Shown: positions 23,153-29,660 of the stretch, piece by piece
Position numbering within the stretch: the first letter of the stretch is position 1
How the letters are laid out: every line of letters starts with the position of its first letter
Source: a virus
Virus record (IMG/VR): IMGVR_UViG_3300022745_000996
Location: 1-37,951 of that record
DNA: 37,951 nucleotides
Strand: one strand, 5' to 3'
The notes under the pieces: model-generated
Database searches by the model: none
What the model saw: only the letters and a program-made list of their open reading frames with translations
What the model was told of the DNA's origin: nothing
Position numbers and translations under genes: made by a program

Positions 23153-24034
23153 TCAGTTGGCCCACTCGGCCACGTCAGCGGCCAACGCCTGATCGGCTGC
23201 GGTGCTCACGTCGGGCAGGTTGAACTCTGTGCGGATGGCGTTCAGCTCGGCCTGCAGCTCGCCCAGCATGGAAGCCATGAACACGGCTTTGTTGGGCTCG
23301 TCTGGCGCGTCGTTGATGGCAGTGAGCGCCTGACGCACACCACCGCGCAGGGCACCGAGGGCATCATGGGAAACGGCCAGCGCCTTCTTTTTGACTTCGT
23401 GCACCAACTCTTGGGGCGGCAGCACATGCACCAGTTGCAGTTTGTCGATTTGCTTGTTCTTGGTTTCAAGCACCTTTTCGACGGCGGTTTTTTCCTGGCG
23501 GGCTTCGCGCAGCTTGGCGCGCAATTCCCTGACAGACATGGTGGCCACGTCGTCCAGCTTGAGTTCGCCGGTTTGGCCGGTCAGTGCAAATTCTTCAAGT
23601 TGCTCCTGATCCAACACCAGCATTTCCATGAGCTTGGATTTCCCAAGCGCTGCCAAATGTGAAGACGTCTTCGCAACTGCAAAGCGATTCGTGATTTGCA
23701 TGTACTGCTGTGCAACACGGGGCTCCAGCTCCAGTCGCTCCAGAGTGGGCAGGAAAGACCCATGTCCGCATGCCTCACGCAGCATCAGCAGGTAGCCGCC
23801 CAGTTCGAACACCGCCAGGTTAATTCGGCGGATGGCATCGCGGGCTCCGTTTTCCAGCGCATCAGGGTTGAGCGAGCCTTCGTACTTCAGTTGTTGCGCC
23901 ACGGCACGCACGCGGGTTTGCTGTTCGGCCAGCACTGTGGACAGCTGGTCCTGGGTAGCTTCAATACGGGTTGCAACAGCTGGCAGCAGTTCTGCGGCGG
24001 TAGGGGTGGCGGGTTCGGTCTTGATGCGTGACAT
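23153..24034 (-). CDS. DUF3102-like early protein
   Basis: A 293-residue helical protein. The segment ELGGYLLMLREACGHGSF with LERLELEPRVAQQYMQI (about 77-116) resembles DUF3102, seen in phage and plasmid proteins. A coiled coil follows at about 160-205 (RELRAKLREARQEKTAVEKV). The C-terminal third contains a further helical bundle. It precedes transposase A in the early operon. Function unknown; a role in DNA transactions is plausible. Confidence 0.72.
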   Translation of the reverse strand: MSRIKTEPATPTAAELLPAVATRIEATQDQLSTVLAEQQTRVRAVAQQLKYEGSLNPDALENGARDAIRRINLAVFELGGYLLMLREACGHGSFLPTLERLELEPRVAQQYMQITNRFAVAKTSSHLAALGKSKLMEMLVLDQEQLEEFALTGQTGELKLDDVATMSVRELRAKLREARQEKTAVEKVLETKNKQIDKLQLVHVLPPQELVHEVKKKALAVSHDALGALRGGVRQALTAINDAPDEPNKAVFMASMLGELQAELNAIRTEFNLPDVSTAADQALAADVAEWAN

Positions 24035-24059
24035 ATCTATACAGATGGGAATGGAGGGG

Positions 24060-24431
24060 TCAGTGAGCGGTCATGGCCTGCTTGAGGTCGGCCAGCTTGG
24101 TTTCAGCGCGCTGGAAGTCGGCCAGCACAGCAAAGGTCAATCGGGTGAACGCGGGGGCTGGATAGAAGCGCCCGTTCTCAGCGTTCTTGCGCGCCCAGCC
24201 CTTCTCAATCAGCTTGGCCATCGCGCGGGTGATTTGGGGCGGGCTGGTTTTGACGGCGGCCACCAGGTCGCCATTGGTGGCTCCGGTGGCTGCGAAACCG
24301 CACAAGGCCTCCAGCACATCCAGTACCAGGCCTGCGCCCTTGCTGTCTGTGGAGTCCTGCTGACCGGGCTTACTCCCGCCAAAAATGGCATTGAAGGTAG
24401 AGGCGGTTTCTTTTTGGCTCAGTGTTGCCAT
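24060..24431 (-). CDS. Winged-helix early regulator
   Basis: A 123-residue protein with an IclR/MarR-style winged helix at about residues 35-95: GLVLDVLEALCGF, then TNGDLVAAVKTSPPQITRAM and a KNAENGRFYPA wing. It probably binds DNA. It lies three bases after the gene before it and 25 bases before the DUF3102-like gene. Similar small proteins occur ahead of transposase genes in Mu-like phages. Confidence 0.72.
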   Translation of the reverse strand: MATLSQKETASTFNAIFGGSKPGQQDSTDSKGAGLVLDVLEALCGFAATGATNGDLVAAVKTSPPQITRAMAKLIEKGWARKNAENGRFYPAPAFTRLTFAVLADFQRAETKLADLKQAMTAH

Positions 24432-24434
24432 GGC

Positions 24435-24917
24435 TCAAAACTCCAGTTCGGGGGTGGCGTAGGCCGCCACGTTGCGTTGGTGGTAGGCCACCTGTTCCAG
24501 GTGGTTGCGCAGGGCTTCCAACGTGGCCGTGGTGTCTGCCTTGTCGCCCTGTTGGTAAAAGTCCTTCAGCAGTTGCAGGGCGCTGGCAAAGCCGGTGTTC
24601 AGCTCCACCATGTCTGCAGGTGTGGCCTGGGTGCCTTTGGGCATGTCAACCAGCAAAAAGCCTTCGCTTGCGGCAAACCAACGGGTCACAAAGTTGATGC
24701 CGCACGCCAGTTCAAACGGGCGCACCAGGTTGGCGGGCATGCGCCCGCTTTGCAGCCACTTGTAGAGGGCATAGTGGTCTGCCACGCCCATGTCGTCGGC
24801 AATGCGCTCCATGCCCTTGTTCAGCCGTTCACGTGCGTGGTCTTTGCACAGCTCCATGGCGTGGCGCAGGCTGGTGGGCTGCAGGCGCTTCCACTGGCGG
24901 GTGGGTTTTGCAGTCAT
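24435..24917 (-). CDS. Early protein with possible CII-like HTH
   Basis: A 160-residue protein. Residues about 15-70 (SLRHAMELCKDHARERL, then IADDMGVADHYALYKWLQSG) look like a DNA-binding helix-turn-helix, followed by LVRPFELACGINFVTRW, in the style of phage CII/CP76-type regulators (weak resemblance). The C-terminal half is helical. ATG 24917 was chosen because AAGGGG lies eight bases upstream; the open frame continues upstream but only mirrors other sequence. It faces an opposite-strand small gene across a 111-base gap. Confidence 0.65.
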   Translation of the reverse strand: MTAKPTRQWKRLQPTSLRHAMELCKDHARERLNKGMERIADDMGVADHYALYKWLQSGRMPANLVRPFELACGINFVTRWFAASEGFLLVDMPKGTQATPADMVELNTGFASALQLLKDFYQQGDKADTTATLEALRNHLEQVAYHQRNVAAYATPELEF

Positions 24918-25028
24918 GCCATGGCCCCTTGCTGTTGGGGTGCCAAACAAAAACCGTTTTTGCATGTGGCGCAACGGCGTTGCACGGGGCAAAGTTTGGG
25001 CATCGCAACAACGACCAGGGAGCACACC
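24918..25028. promoter_or_regulatory. Divergent intergenic region with palindrome
   Basis: This 111-base region separates a minus-strand gene (start 24917) from a plus-strand small gene (start 25029). It contains the perfect inverted repeat GCAACG-G-CGTTGC at 24971-24983, flanked by further TTGC/GCAA half-sites. It could be an operator for a regulator; no clear promoter hexamers could be fixed. The main early transcript probably also crosses it. Confidence 0.4.
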
Positions 25029-25298
25029 GTGGACAACACCCCAAGCAATGCCAAGCTGGCAGGCCAAATTGAGGCGCTGAGCCGTGCCGTGCTGCAGCTG
25101 GCCGCACAGCTGGAAATGCTGCAGCTCATTGATGGCCCCCATCTGTCCCAGGCGTGGCGGGGGGCTGTGCCAGATCGCATGGCGGCTGACTCTCGGGTGC
25201 TGCATGCTGCCCGGCTGCATCTGCAGGGCATGGCGACGGCGCTGGATGACGCCCGCCAAGGTCGGCAAATTCGCCAATCATGCCTTGATCCAGCCTGA
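25029..25298 (+). CDS. Opposite-strand small helical protein inside the early operon
   Basis: An 89-residue protein read against the early operon. It starts at GTG 25029 with AGGGAG six bases upstream. It is Leu/Ala-rich and amphipathic (KLAGQIEALSRAVLQLAAQL) and has high GC at third codon positions, as real genes here do. It overlaps the last 173 bases of the minus-strand gene 25126-25581, whose C-terminal part has poor third-position bias. The codon evidence therefore favours this frame in the overlap. Function unknown. Confidence 0.55.
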   Translation: MDNTPSNAKLAGQIEALSRAVLQLAAQLEMLQLIDGPHLSQAWRGAVPDRMAADSRVLHAARLHLQGMATALDDARQGRQIRQSCLDPA

Positions 25299-25581
25299 AA
25301 CCATGCGCATCACGACCATCAGCCGCCAGCTTGCCGGTGGCATAGTCATCAAGCCATTGGGCGGCAGCATCGCCTTCCAGGCTCAGGGTGGTGCGCGTGG
25401 GCGCAATCTCTTCTTTGCCCATGAGTTCGCACTCAAGGACGCGCTGCACATGCTGGGCAATGCGGTCGGCCATCCAGCCGGGCGGAATGGTGATGTCGCC
25501 ATAGCAGGTGGCAATGGTGAAACCGCGCACCATGTCTGGCACTTGCTTGGCCAGGGCGTAGCGAATGTCTTGATTAACCAT
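25126..25581 (-). CDS. Early protein, unknown function
   Basis: A 151-residue protein. The first 100 residues (MVNQDIRYALAKQVPDMVRG, then GDITIPPGWMADRIAQHV) look like a normal compact domain. From about residue 108 it is Pro/Ala/His-rich and overlaps the opposite-strand gene. The C-terminal part may therefore be an unselected extension. It is the second gene of the early operon, 35 bases after the Ner-like gene. No family recognised and no strong ribosome binding site. Confidence 0.6.
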   Translation of the reverse strand: MVNQDIRYALAKQVPDMVRGFTIATCYGDITIPPGWMADRIAQHVQRVLECELMGKEEIAPTRTTLSLEGDAAAQWLDDYATGKLAADGRDAHGFRLDQGMIGEFADLGGRHPAPSPCPADAAGQHAAPESQPPCDLAQPPATPGTDGGHQ

Positions 25582-25616
25582 GTGAAAATGCCTGTGTATG
25601 TGAAGGGGAATGGGTC

Positions 25617-25811
25617 TCAGGCCAAGGTCTTGGTAGGGTCTGGCTTGAGGCCCAGCTTCACGGCAATGACGTGTGCGTTCCCACGATGGCCTTTGTCAAA
25701 GCCATTGATGACGCGCAGTACTTGCTGTGGCCGATAGCCGTGGTCACGTGCCCATTGGGTGAAGGTTTCACCACGGGCACGGAACTGCGACTTGATTTGT
25801 TCAGGGGTCAT
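25617..25811 (-). CDS. Ner/Cro-like DNA-binding protein
   Basis: A 64-residue protein with a helix-turn-helix (FTQWARDHGYRPQQVLRVIN, about residues 17-36) and a KGHRGNAHVIAVKLGLKP tail. It is the first gene of the early operon, divergent from the repressor, which is the place of ner in Mu. Ner turns down early and repressor transcription. ATG 25811 was chosen because AAAGGAG lies just upstream; earlier ATGs (25826, 25871) give longer forms but the 25871 one lies inside the operator. Function by position and fold. Confidence 0.8.
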   Translation of the reverse strand: MTPEQIKSQFRARGETFTQWARDHGYRPQQVLRVINGFDKGHRGNAHVIAVKLGLKPDPTKTLA

Positions 25812-25848
25812 GACGCTCCTTTGCATGTCAAAACGTTGTGGTGTGTTG

Positions 25849-25877
25849 TTGGCATGTATTTTGGTATTCATTTGAAT
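25849..25877 (+). promoter_or_regulatory. Candidate repressor promoter
   Basis: TTGGCA (25849-25854), a 17-base spacer and TTGAAT (25872-25877) form a plausible sigma-70 promoter pointing to the repressor. The -10 and part of the spacer lie in operator O1. The match is moderate, with four of six bases at -10. Confidence 0.45.
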
Positions 25878-25886
25878 ACCTGTCAA
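25858..25886 (-). promoter_or_regulatory. Early promoter Pe with operator in the spacer
   Basis: On the minus strand a perfect -35 TTGACA (25881-25886) is followed by a 17-base spacer and -10 CAAAAT (25858-25863), pointing to the Ner-like gene 47 bases downstream. The spacer is filled by the 18-base palindrome O1, so a bound repressor would block the promoter. Confidence 0.7.
25863..25880. promoter_or_regulatory. Operator O1, perfect 18-base palindrome
   Basis: GGTATTCA-TT-TGAATACC is a perfect inverted repeat with a two-base centre, placed in the Pe spacer and over the candidate repressor -10. It is the best candidate binding site for the repressor, the Ner-like protein, or both. Confidence 0.75.
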
Positions 25887-25896
25887 CGGATTTGGA

Positions 25897-25914
25897 GATA
25901 TTTTTTTGAATATC
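25897..25914. promoter_or_regulatory. Operator O2, related palindrome over the repressor start
   Basis: GATATT-N6-AATATC shares 14 of 18 positions with O1 and has the same length. It lies 34 bases from O1, centre to centre, and covers the start codon of the repressor and part of its leader, suggesting autoregulation. Confidence 0.55.
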
Positions 25915-26283
25915 GCTGCACGACTTCGTGAGGAGCGTGAAAAGCTCGGTCAAAGCCAGGAGCAGTTCGGACTGATAGGGGGCGTGAAAAAGCTCGCCCA
26001 GATGAACTACGAAAAGGGTGACCGGAGCCCAGATGCGAACTACCTCGCAGCCATTGCGGCTGCGGGCGCAGACGTGCGCTACATCCTCACGGGCCAGCGC
26101 GATGGGCCCGCACCCGTGGTGCTGAGTGCAGAGGAACAAACCATGGTGGCTTACATGCGCGATGCCAGTCCCGCTTTGCGCAAGGCCGCGCTGGGGGTGC
26201 TGCTGTCAGGCAGCAGTGGCGGGGGCAACACCAACATCGTGAGCCGCAGCCTGTTTTCAGGGGTATTCAACCGGGGCAAGTAG
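25906..26283 (+). CDS. XRE-family repressor
   Basis: A 125-residue repressor with an N-terminal XRE helix-turn-helix (ARLREEREKLGQSQEQFG to GADVRYILTG, about 5-63). The C-terminal half holds a helical segment (LSAEEQTMVAYMRDAS) but no LexA-type peptidase, so RecA-driven self-cleavage is not expected. The start is TTG 25906, with GGAG eight bases upstream and no better in-frame ATG. A rare TTG start, with operator O2 on top of it, suggests low and self-controlled expression. It is divergent from the Ner-like gene, in the position of Mu c. Confidence 0.85.
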   Translation: MNIAARLREEREKLGQSQEQFGLIGGVKKLAQMNYEKGDRSPDANYLAAIAAAGADVRYILTGQRDGPAPVVLSAEEQTMVAYMRDASPALRKAALGVLLSGSSGGGNTNIVSRSLFSGVFNRGK

Positions 26284-26298
26284 CCCAGCCATTTTTTT
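26274..26298 (+). terminator. Weak possible terminator after the repressor
   Basis: A short stem GGGC/GCCC (26274-26277 and 26283-26286) followed, after five bases, by seven T residues at 26292-26298. The stem is only four pairs, so termination would be partial at best. Confidence 0.3.
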
Positions 26299-26323
26299 AA
26301 CCAAGAGCCAGGGAGGCTTACGC

Positions 26324-26842
26324 ATGCAGTCAGAAGGCGAACAACAACAAGAGGCTCAAAGCCCACCAAACATCACCATCAACACCACCAGCGTGGACAG
26401 GTCGCTGCTGTGCATGGCCGTCGGTCAAATGAACGTCATCAGGCCTCTCAGCGCGTCAGAAGAGCTGGCCGATCGTGTGCCAGACGCATTCCATCCACAA
26501 ATTGATTGGCTCAAAAAGCAGGGCCATGCCAGTGCCCACGCCTTGCTGCAGGCCTGGAAACATCAAGGACTGGTGGTGCGCGACGGGCGCCTCTCCAGGT
26601 CAAAAATCATGTGGATGGAGGTGATGTACGCATTGCTGTCTGGTCTGCCAATGCTGTTCTTTTTCTTTGCATCCGCCTGGCTTGCGCATGACACGAAGGT
26701 GTTCGTTGACTGGGCGATGCTGATGGGGTTGGTGGTTGCCAGCGCGGTTTCGCTGGTGGGCATCGCGCACTTTCACATCTGGCCACACATCATTGGCGCA
26801 AGGGCGGTTCGCGCCTTGAGTCAATGGGAGCAATCCAGATGA
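26324..26842 (+). CDS. Two-TM membrane protein of the cargo cassette
   Basis: A 172-residue protein. Residues 1-90 are polar and cytoplasmic (PPNITINTTSVDRSLLCMA, then HASAHALLQAWKHQGLVVRD). Two membrane segments follow, around 100-119 (VMYALLSGLPMLFFFFASAW) and 128-150 (AMLMGLVVASAVSLVGIAHF). AGGGAGG precedes ATG 26324 at good spacing. No known phage structural or lysis family fits. It is followed by a coupled gene and sits directly after the repressor, where prophages often carry genes expressed in the lysogen. Confidence 0.65.
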   Translation: MQSEGEQQQEAQSPPNITINTTSVDRSLLCMAVGQMNVIRPLSASEELADRVPDAFHPQIDWLKKQGHASAHALLQAWKHQGLVVRDGRLSRSKIMWMEVMYALLSGLPMLFFFFASAWLAHDTKVFVDWAMLMGLVVASAVSLVGIAHFHIWPHIIGARAVRALSQWEQSR

Positions 26843-27570
26843 TCAATTTCTTGCTGATCGTCTGTGCTTTGGCCTCTGTTGTCTGGGTGGTCTACAAGGT
26901 GAAGAGCAACGATCAGAAGCCTGATAAACCGCTCGTACAAAAGGATGATGAAGTGCTTCCTGATGGGATCAGCCAGTACAAGTCACAACCACAGGTTCTC
27001 GTGGACGGCGTGCAAATCCGCGCGAAGGACGGCACATCAGTAGTGTTGCCACTGCAAGTTACGTCCACTTTGGTCGTTACCACAGATGAGGTTTTTGCCG
27101 ACCTGAACAGGCAGGCCACCCAGGCTCGCAAAGAGGGCGATACAGACCGAGCGGTTGAATTGCTGCAGCAAGCCAAGCAGCGCCAGGGTGATGCATATGA
27201 AGACACGCGCCTGGCGCTGTATCTGCAGCATGCAGGCCGTCTTGATGAGTCGATGGCGGAATTCGACTGGCTATTGAACAAAGTGGATTCACAAGTTGAA
27301 AACGTGTTTGGCCACTGCGCACCCATCATGCGCACAAAGATAAAGGCACATCAACGGTCAAAAATTCATGACAAAGCAAGGCTAGCCGCCAAGCGTGCCG
27401 GTGTCAGTGACTTGAGCAGCCACCACAGCAAGTTGGCTGAAAAGTTTGCCCACGAATGGGAGTCACTGAAGCCCGCAGCCGAACAAGCGGAACGCGAGCG
27501 ACGTGAACATGCCAATCGAAAGGCGATTGCATCTCTTCAGCATCAGAAAGCTACCGGTGACGTGATGTGA
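26839..27570 (+). CDS. Membrane-anchored TPR-like protein of the cargo cassette
   Basis: A 243-residue protein with an N-terminal membrane anchor (FLLIVCALASVVWVVYKV) and a body with TPR-like helices at about 86-150 (NRQATQARKEGDTDRAVELL, then ALYLQHAGRLDESMAEFDWL). The C-terminal end is charged. ATG 26839 has GGGAG eight bases upstream and overlaps the previous gene by four bases (ATGA), so both are translated together. Partner binding through the repeats is likely. No family recognised. Confidence 0.65.
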   Translation: MINFLLIVCALASVVWVVYKVKSNDQKPDKPLVQKDDEVLPDGISQYKSQPQVLVDGVQIRAKDGTSVVLPLQVTSTLVVTTDEVFADLNRQATQARKEGDTDRAVELLQQAKQRQGDAYEDTRLALYLQHAGRLDESMAEFDWLLNKVDSQVENVFGHCAPIMRTKIKAHQRSKIHDKARLAAKRAGVSDLSSHHSKLAEKFAHEWESLKPAAEQAERERREHANRKAIASLQHQKATGDVM

Positions 27571-27618
27571 TGCAGGGTCAAGAACCGCAAGCGTTAGAAC
27601 AATTTTCAAGGAGGAACA

Positions 27619-28602
27619 ATGTCACTGCCACTTCGTAAACGCACGGTGCATTTCTATGAAATACACGTGCATGCCTACTCCAAGTCAGGCATCCAGAATC
27701 CGTCCTGTGCCCCACTACCTGTATTGCTGAATTGCTTTGCCGGACTGGCTACTGCCAGCAAGCTACCTCAGACAGTGCGCAAATCGAGTCAGGTACACAC
27801 AGTGCTATCGGATTGGAATTACGACCAAGCCAGTAACAGTTATCAATTGCTGATCAGCAAGGCCAATGCGGCCTTGTCCGACGTGGCATTGCGCGATCTC
27901 AAGACGGCCAAGTTACGCAAGGCTGGCAAAACAAAGGCGGAAGGCATTGAGGTGTCCGCTCACATCCTCTTGCGGCCCAATGCAAATGGAAAGACAGCCA
28001 CGGTGCTGCTGACCATGGGGGCTGGTGTGGCATCTAAGGACGTTGAGGTGTTACTGCGTGGCTTGTCCCGCATGGCATCCAAGCTGCCAAAAAACAAAAC
28101 CCTGTATTGGTTTGATGATCCATCGGGCGCAAAAGACGACAAAGGTAAGCCCAAACAATACGAGGTGCATTACGGATTTGCCGCCTACAGCCACATGGGT
28201 CAAACGATGACAGAGGCGTTGCGAACCGGTGAGTTCACTTCCATGGAGCTGGTGGCACCGGTGCGCAGCCAGTTTGACGCTGGAGGCAACTTGCAAATCA
28301 CAGAACGCACCTTAACCGTACATGCTGATTTGCCCAAAACCGTGACTGCGGCTGGCGTGCGCAATGCGATTCGTCACTTCCAGAAGCAGCCCGATGCCAG
28401 TATTTACAGCAAGCTGCGCATCCATTACAAGACAGTGTCTGGCAAGACGACCAGCGCCACTTTGGAACTCAACCACCTGGATGCTGCGTTTACGCTGAAG
28501 GAGCAAATCGACTTCACCATGGATGTAGAGGCACAGCAGGAGTCGCTTTGCCCGGCCATCGTCGATGGCATGAAAACACTGTTGCAGTCGGTGCCCACTT
28601 AA
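27619..28602 (+). CDS. Soluble protein of unknown function, cargo cassette
   Basis: A 327-residue soluble protein with AAGGAGG before ATG 27619. The N-terminus (KRTVHFYEIHVHAYSKSG) and the C-terminal half are beta-rich; a helical stretch lies around 140-155 (DVEVLLRGLSRMASKL). No catalytic motif, signal peptide or named family is recognised. Base composition is visibly lower in GC than the structural genes. It is 12 bases from a four-TM membrane gene. The pairing of a soluble protein with a membrane protein recalls phage-defence or exclusion modules, but this is inference. Confidence 0.65.
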   Translation: MSLPLRKRTVHFYEIHVHAYSKSGIQNPSCAPLPVLLNCFAGLATASKLPQTVRKSSQVHTVLSDWNYDQASNSYQLLISKANAALSDVALRDLKTAKLRKAGKTKAEGIEVSAHILLRPNANGKTATVLLTMGAGVASKDVEVLLRGLSRMASKLPKNKTLYWFDDPSGAKDDKGKPKQYEVHYGFAAYSHMGQTMTEALRTGEFTSMELVAPVRSQFDAGGNLQITERTLTVHADLPKTVTAAGVRNAIRHFQKQPDASIYSKLRIHYKTVSGKTTSATLELNHLDAAFTLKEQIDFTMDVEAQQESLCPAIVDGMKTLLQSVPT

Positions 28603-28614
28603 ACTCCGACCACC

Positions 28615-29178
28615 ATGTCGGTGCTATTCAGGCCATTTTCTTTCCTGTCCATCAGCCATCACTCGGGACTACCCGCATTGGTGAACTGGGTGTTGCCGAT
28701 CGTGGCAACGGCCTCGGCATTAGCCATTCTGCAATTGGCAGGTTCAGGCGTGAACGTGTTTGGCACCCAGGGGGTGCTGGATAGGCTGCTGGCTTTCATC
28801 CAAACGTTGGCTGGGTTTTACATTGCTGCACTGGCGGCCGTGTCATCGTTCAACAGCCCTCACTTAGACCGGGAGATGCCCGCGCCAGCGCCCACCATGT
28901 ACATCATGTACAACGGTGGGCGGCAGCTGGTGACACTGACCCGTCGTCGTTTCCTGACGTTGATGTTTGCTTATCTGACATCGCTGAGCTTTTTGTTCAG
29001 TCTGTCCGCCATTGCCATTTTGGTACTGGCACCGGCATTGAAAGTGGCATGGCCTGGCGCAGTCAACACCTTGCATCTACTGGGAACTGGCTTTTTCTTG
29101 TTCGTCCTCTTTCAGATGACGTGCATAACGTTCTGGGGCTTGTTCTATCTGGGTGAACGCATGATTACCCCTGATTGA
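28615..29178 (+). CDS. Four-TM membrane protein of the cargo cassette
   Basis: A 187-residue protein with about four membrane segments: around 22-42 (LVNWVLPIVATASALAILQL), 57-79 (LLAFIQTLAGFYIAALAAVS), 114-139 (FLTLMFAYLTSLSFLFSLSA) and 152-177 (LLGTGFFLFVLFQMTC). Between segments two and three is a Pro/Tyr-rich loop (APAPTMYIMYNGGRQ). It begins 12 bases after the soluble gene. It lacks the features of the holin that follows, and a membrane effector or exclusion role is possible. Confidence 0.65.
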   Translation: MSVLFRPFSFLSISHHSGLPALVNWVLPIVATASALAILQLAGSGVNVFGTQGVLDRLLAFIQTLAGFYIAALAAVSSFNSPHLDREMPAPAPTMYIMYNGGRQLVTLTRRRFLTLMFAYLTSLSFLFSLSAIAILVLAPALKVAWPGAVNTLHLLGTGFFLFVLFQMTCITFWGLFYLGERMITPD

Positions 29179-29194
29179 TGTAGCTGCTTCACGC

Positions 29195-29212
29195 GCGTTC
29201 TAAAACGCTTTT
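29195..29212 (+). terminator. Possible terminator at the end of the cassette
   Basis: A short hairpin GCGTT-CTAA-AACGC followed by TTTT lies just after the four-TM gene. A second repeat, GAGGG-CTAAA-CCCTC, follows at once. The 74-base gap to the holin gene may therefore hold a stop for lysogen transcripts and the start of the late rightward operon. Confidence 0.4.
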
Positions 29213-29252
29213 CTGAGGGCTAAACCCTCCCCCCGGGCAAAGTGCCTGCACC

Positions 29253-29657
29253 ATGCAGACACAAGTCCCCACCTCTTTCTCCAACACCCTCACATCCCGC
29301 ACGCCACGCCTGTTCGGCTGGCTGCTGATCACCATTTGCCTGATGGCGGGCATATGGTTCATCGCCCCGCACCAGCTGCCGGTCAGCCTCTACAAACTCA
29401 GCCTGGTCACCCTGGCTGCCGTGGTGGGCTACTGGCTGGACCGCTCACTGTTCCCCTACGCCCGGCCTGATGCGCTGATGTGCTCCCACATGCTGGACGG
29501 CGATCCCGAGCCAGTGCCCACCTGGGAAATGGGCGACGAAACCGTGGGCCTCGCCCTGTCAGCAGACCGCACCGAATCACTGGTGTTTGGCCTGGCCATG
29601 CTGCGCCGCGCCATCATCGTGGGCTGCGCCATGCTGGCAATGGGCTTGGGGGCCTGA
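29253..29657 (+). CDS. Putative holin
   Basis: A 134-residue protein with two membrane segments at about 22-38 and 45-62 (LYKLSLVTLAAVVGYWLDRS), followed by LFPYARP and a third hydrophobic segment near the C-terminus. The LYKLSLVTLAAVVGYWLDR-type core is typical of holins of Mu-like phages. It starts the lysis cassette and should open the inner membrane. The transglycosylase follows four bases later. Confidence 0.8.
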   Translation: MQTQVPTSFSNTLTSRTPRLFGWLLITICLMAGIWFIAPHQLPVSLYKLSLVTLAAVVGYWLDRSLFPYARPDALMCSHMLDGDPEPVPTWEMGDETVGLALSADRTESLVFGLAMLRRAIIVGCAMLAMGLGA

Positions 29658-29660
29658 GCC

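Noticed and set aside
21571-23223. A 550-residue plus-strand open frame opposite the transposase
   Set aside because: The transposase with full DDE motif is on the other strand; the mirror frame is an artefact of high GC.
27619-29178. Identification of the pair as Kiwa
   Set aside because: Only sizes and topology are similar; gene order differs and no DUF4868 motif could be recognised.
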